DNA from: Limanda limanda | Lineage: Eukaryota > Chordata > Actinopteri > Pleuronectiformes > Pleuronectidae | Assembly: GCF_963576545.1 (NCBI RefSeq) | Contig: NC_083647.1 | Coordinates: 2,833,507 to 2,897,506, forward strand | Direction of reading: 5' to 3' | DNA: 64,000 nucleotides | Shown: piece by piece, positions 59,920-64,000 of the stretch | Position numbering within the stretch: position 1 is the first letter of the stretch | Layout: each line of letters begins with the position of its first letter | Position numbers and translations under genes: made by a program | The notes under the pieces: generated by a model | Databases searched by the model: none | What the model saw: only the letters and a program-made list of their open reading frames with translations | Told to the model about the DNA's origin: nothing

Positions 59920-60003
59920 TTAAAGGAATAGTTCACCAAAAACACTTGTGGATATAAAGGAGTATACAGCATTGCAGGCCTTTTGGGTGAACTATGCCTT
60001 TAA
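59920..60003. mobile_element. 84-bp TTAA-flanked MITE
   Basis: Starts TTAAAGGAATAGTTCACC and ends GGTGAACTATGCCTTTAA, a near-perfect inverted repeat of 18 bp with TTAA at each outer end. This is a common fish MITE terminus (AAAGGGATAGTTCACC type). Only about 48 bases separate the arms. Confidence 0.8.
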
Positions 60004-60299
60004 AAGACTATAAATACACACATTTGGAACCATGAGCATGGCACAGTGACAATGTTCCCTGCAATTAAGCAAACAGAAATGGATTTGGATGCAAACTAAA
60101 TGCATTCTTTTCCATGAGTATATATCATTTTAATAGAACCCTGAATGCCTTTTCAAATGCCCTGTGCAAGATGATGAACCTCAAATTGCCATCAATGTGG
60201 TTGTGGGATGTATAAGTAATATATATAAGTACATACGTGCTGCATGAATGTGTGTGTCAGTAGGTGGATGTGGTTTGTGGATTTAAGTCCTTGGAGTGG

Positions 60300-60520
60300 T
60301 CTTTAAGACTAGAAGAGCCATTTACCGTTAACCCCAGACTCCTGCAGTGCCTCCCACAGGGTCACCTGGGTAACACGGCTATAAGCCTCCTGCAAGTTTA
60401 CCAAACACATGTTGTCTGGATGATCAAACTCCCATAATCCCCTTAGCACTCCTGCAAGGGTAAAGAGCTGGTCCAGTGTTCAACGGTCAGGATGGAATGT
60501 GCACTGTTCCTCCTGAATCT
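60300..60520 (-). pseudogene. LINE reverse-transcriptase fragment (Rex1/CR1-like)
   Basis: On the minus strand the sequence encodes IQEEQCTFHPDR, then TLDQLFTLAGVLRGLWEFDH, then MCLVNLQEAYSRVTQVTLWE, which aligns with a conserved reverse-transcriptase block of fish LINEs. The catalytic aspartate-containing VDLEKAFD motif is degenerate (VNLQEAYS). Short, frameshifted and inactive. Confidence 0.8.
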
Positions 60521-63179
60521 AAAGTTTGACAATCAGTCTGAGCCTCCTCGCCAACATCCAGTCACAGAAAGACCAACCCAAATGTTTAGTGTTCTATGGG
60601 ACGTGTTGCTGGATGGATGATTGTTCTGTTATTGTTTGAGAGAGTCGAGCTTTAAGTCATGGTTGACTCCACAGTTACTACCATGACCACTATTGTTTAT
60701 GAGCCATAAGCAAGTGTACAAGTTCCCTCAACAAGATCTGTGGAAGTCACCGCGAGGAGTCAACACTTAATTGGTCTGCTCAGATTGAATGCATTCACAT
60801 TTAGCATATCTTAAAAATATTTGCAGCATCATTTCCCCATAAAACTATTCACTATTAATGGTTGCGTATTAATGTAGATGAATTGTGAAAAAAGGACATT
60901 ATATATACGTAACAGTGTGGGGACACCTGGAGGCTGGATGTTAGTTTGGTTGGACCTTTAATTGTAATGATAGTCTCAGGTAGTTTTTTACCGTTAATCA
61001 CATTTCACTCTTCTTTTGTTTTTGTTTATTGTGTCGACATCTTAAAATGTGCAGGCGTCCATGTGAACTGATCACACACTGTAGTCATCTCACTGATTCT
61101 AAATGTTACTGCTGAGCACGGGGGAAGCATTACCACTCGCTCACTGAAACTCAAGCTGCATCTGCTGCATAGATAGAATAGAAAAATCTATTCTTTTTAT
61201 CATAATCTTTTGTTTATAAGACATCTGTACTGAGAATTTAATGTGCTAAAAAAAAAGTTGAATTTAAGTGATGGCACTTTGTATGATTAAAAGTGAGCGT
61301 TCCTAAAAATGTTCTTTGGGTGTCACTGTGTGATTATTGCATATTTGATTTTAATTATATTAGCAGAGTCATGTGATCCAAGGCCGTTCCCACAGCCATG
61401 CTGCTTTCATAACTAGCCGTTTGTCAATTATAATAAAACGCTGACAGGCACTTGTGTCTGTCCTGGGAGAGGGATTGCTCATGTGTGACTCTCCCTGAGG
61501 GCTCTGCGTTTCTTTGGGAGTCTTTCCTCACTCTTGTCAAGGGTCAAGGATGTTGCACCTTGCACTGATTGTTAAGCCATATGATGAAAACTGTGATTTC
61601 TGAAGATGTACAAGTAAACTTTATTTGTATTAAATTTGAATGAACCCCACCATGCTGTTATTTTAATGAATAAGTCTAATGGGCACATGGTTTTTCTTGC
61701 CACAACATGTGTGCTCTGTGGATTGTGTTGAATGTAGCTGGATTAGATTTGCAGGAGACATGTCTCCAGTATGAAGTGAATAAACACCTCCCTGACAGAA
61801 GGTATGTGTTTATGAGAGTCATAAAGGTGAGTCATAAGTCCCTGAGTACAGGGTTCACTCAACAGACATGTTGTCAGTGGCAATTCAGACTTTATTATTA
61901 CCGACAAACATTTCTTTGCAAATGGTGCTTGTGTGCATGAAGCAGATCCCACTGAACACAAATATACTGACAATTACAAGCACTCTTATATTTACAATCA
62001 TATACATATACACAACATAAGCAGCTTCAACTGAGTACCCCATGAAGACCATTGGAAGAATCACAGCTTGGTTCAGTACAAAAGGACACAGTAAACACAG
62101 AAACACAGGCAGGTGCTTCTATACACAACTATAACGAAGTTCACTTACATACAAACCCCCTCAACTAACAGAAGTGTGTGCCTCTTGAATATTGTAATTT
62201 TTGTTCATGAGATAACTCCCCAACAAGCTTTAAAAAGAAACCCTAAGATGTAGCACCTACTACTCTTAAGTGACCTCAGGGTTTGTTTTATTATAAGAGT
62301 CTGCTGCAGCCACGTCTTTTCGCAGCACCTGAGCAAAAGAACTTAACAGATTTCTAACACATTGCTGTCATTTATGGTCCTGCAGCTTCTCCCACTTGTT
62401 AGACCGAGGGTGGGGCTCAGCTCCTTTTATAATCCCATCACAGCCCTCTGAAGCTGAAATAAATCAAATTGTACTTCGGTCCAGGCTTCTTAATGGGCTT
62501 GTTTTGATCAAGACAAACTGATAAATGATACAGTGAATTCAAATTAAACAAAGTAACATTAACATAGAAAAACTAACTTTATAAATGTGTCTTGTGCAAA
62601 TCAAGCGACATCATGTCATTTTCATTTGAGAAGTAATGGGGGATTTCTCAGAAGTGGGTTTTTCAAAGATGCTCAGGGATGTTGTTATGAGAGGAAAAGA
62701 TGCTCAGCTCTGTCACTATAATGTGATGGTTCAATGAGACTCAGTGTCTCCTGGCTGAGGCAAACTTCTATTGCACTTTGGTATATACATGAGGCCTAGA
62801 GGAGGTCTGAGATACAAGGCAACCTTCATTCTTCATTTATATGTACTGTGTGTTACAAAAAATATGTACAACATTGAATAAAGTGCTAAAAAAACACCTC
62901 TCAGGACACTTTGGGATGATGTCAGACGGATATAAGACATGTGAGTGAGAAAACAAGACGTGAACTTGATAATAAATCAAATTTTCTGCTCTTCAACAAA
63001 GTTCAACTATAAATAGTGACTGTTTGCTGCTTCTCCACTGGGAGCATTTGCAGTTTCAATCATTCTACACGGAATAGATTTAATTTGTAAAACTAAATGA
63101 GACATTTAAAACACACTGGATTATTAATGACTAACCCACTGATGTCTGCCATTTCTATCAGACTGCTGATGGCAGCAGC

Positions 63180-63398
63180 TCAGTGGCCGTTGCCGCCCTC
63201 AGAGAGGATGCGGCTGGGCTCGGTGAACTTTGCCGTGAGGATATAAAACAGGGCGGGGCCGGGCACCAGGGCCAACAGCGGTAGGTCCTGCCCCAGCTTG
63301 TCCAGTCGGGTGATGGAGATGATGCCGTACGCGTGGAGCAGCCAGTGGCTGAACAAGACTACCAGACGCTTCTTCTTAGCAACCAGGTGTTTGAAAGA
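63180..63398 (-). CDS. last exon of an unrecognised multi-pass membrane protein
   Basis: An acceptor (CCACAG) at 63399 opens an uninterrupted frame of 72 codons plus stop, starting SFKHLVAKKKRLVVLFSHWL. Two hydrophobic stretches are visible, RLVVLFSHWLLHAYGIISI and LPLLALVPGPALFYILTAKF, followed by a polar tail ending in GGNGH. The G+C-rich third positions and clean acceptor make this a real coding exon. I do not recognise the family. The rest of the gene would lie beyond 64000 or in 63399-64000, where I see no further exon. Confidence 0.65.
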   Translation of the reverse strand, partial: SFKHLVAKKKRLVVLFSHWLLHAYGIISITRLDKLGQDLPLLALVPGPALFYILTAKFTEPSRILSEGGNGH

Positions 63399-64000
63399 CT
63401 GTGGTGGGGGGTGAACAGAGGAAAGAGGTTAGGACCAAAAACACTGAGATCAGCCTCCAATAGACACTCATCAAGTGCTCTATGAGTCTGACAGTGTTTG
63501 TAAGGCCTAGAATTTACAAGTCAGAAACTAGAGTTTAAATTTAACAATGTTTTATGAGAAATAATACCCAATAGTAAATGAAATAAGTTGTATTCATACT
63601 GAAAAATCGCACTCCCTCCAGTATTAAGTATAAGCACCTCTTATAGTAAGGATGCCACGGTGTGGAAATCTTCCCACAGGTAGTAAACTTGTGAGAACTT
63701 GTTACCAACTACACCGGACATTTAACAAGTGTCTGTGGCTCAGCGTCTTTAGAGCGTTAACTGACAGAGATCTGTGACATTAGATTTCACTTGAAGTTGT
63801 GATCAGTGTTCAATTACACAAACTGTGAAAGTCCACTTCTACCACTGACAAAAATAAAGTTTTATGTCTTGAAAAAAAGGAAGTTTCGCTAGCAGACTAC
63901 CACAGCAAGCCCACTTTAGAGGAGGCACAAACTAGTCAGTTCAATTTACAGGTGTGACGACACTTTGAATGTTACTGCATATGAGTAAGATATGACTACT
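63399..64000. other. intron of the minus-strand membrane-protein gene
   Basis: No coding sequence recognised up to the window edge. Confidence 0.4.

Larger units (their letters stand above)
58236..63179. other. fam241a 3' flank and intergenic region
   Basis: No complete gene. It holds the fam241a 3' UTR, a CA repeat at about 59725-59762, a TTAA-flanked MITE at 59920-60003, a dead LINE fragment at 60300-60520, and AT-rich spacer. The part close to 63180 is probably the 3' UTR of the minus-strand gene that ends there. Confidence 0.45.

Overview
The window is vertebrate nuclear DNA, almost certainly from a ray-finned (teleost) fish. Every protein-coding gene is split by GT-AG introns, the conserved exons encode vertebrate proteins, and introns and spacers hold AT-rich sequence, microsatellites and teleost-type transposon remnants. 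There is no operon, CRISPR array, tRNA or rRNA gene that I can see. The order rrh - enpep - lrit3 - fam241a matches genes that lie close together on human 4q25, so this is a conserved vertebrate block with fish-specific neighbours (gnpda2 and a cox8 gene).

Layout: 1-2841 is non-coding. gnpda2 (glucosamine-6-phosphate deaminase) is on the minus strand from about 2842 to 10520. cox8 (cytochrome c oxidase subunit 8) is on the minus strand, 12011-13165. rrh (peropsin) is on the plus strand in seven exons, 14537-21889. enpep (glutamyl aminopeptidase) is on the minus strand in 20 exons, 23656-47451. A gene of the lrit3 family is on the minus strand in six exons, 49315-54131. fam241a is on the plus strand in two exons, 56248-58235. 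The last exon of an unrecognised membrane protein is on the minus strand at 63180-63398. All complete gene models were built by joining exons by eye, and each gives an uninterrupted frame: gnpda2 275 aa, cox8 70 aa, rrh 336 aa, enpep 960 aa, lrit3-like 463 aa, fam241a 143 aa.

Mobile DNA: enpep intron 8 carries a 6.0-kb endogenous-retrovirus-like LTR element (31823-37816) with nearly identical LTRs, a CACT target duplication, an eight-copy 103-bp tandem array in its leader, and only an integrase C-terminal remnant as recognisable coding sequence. gnpda2 intron 5 carries a DNA transposon (4839-6926) with a second terminal-inverted-repeat element nested inside it. Fragments of several LINE families, a TTAA-flanked 84-bp MITE and other old repeats are scattered elsewhere.

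The genes are not a pathway. They are a neighbourhood of metabolic (gnpda2, cox8), retinal (rrh, lrit3), peptidase (enpep) and uncharacterised (fam241a) genes. I found no convincing new biological system. The points most worth a second look are the short LRIT3-type protein lacking the fibronectin and transmembrane parts, and the young, coding-poor retroviral element with its repeated leader.
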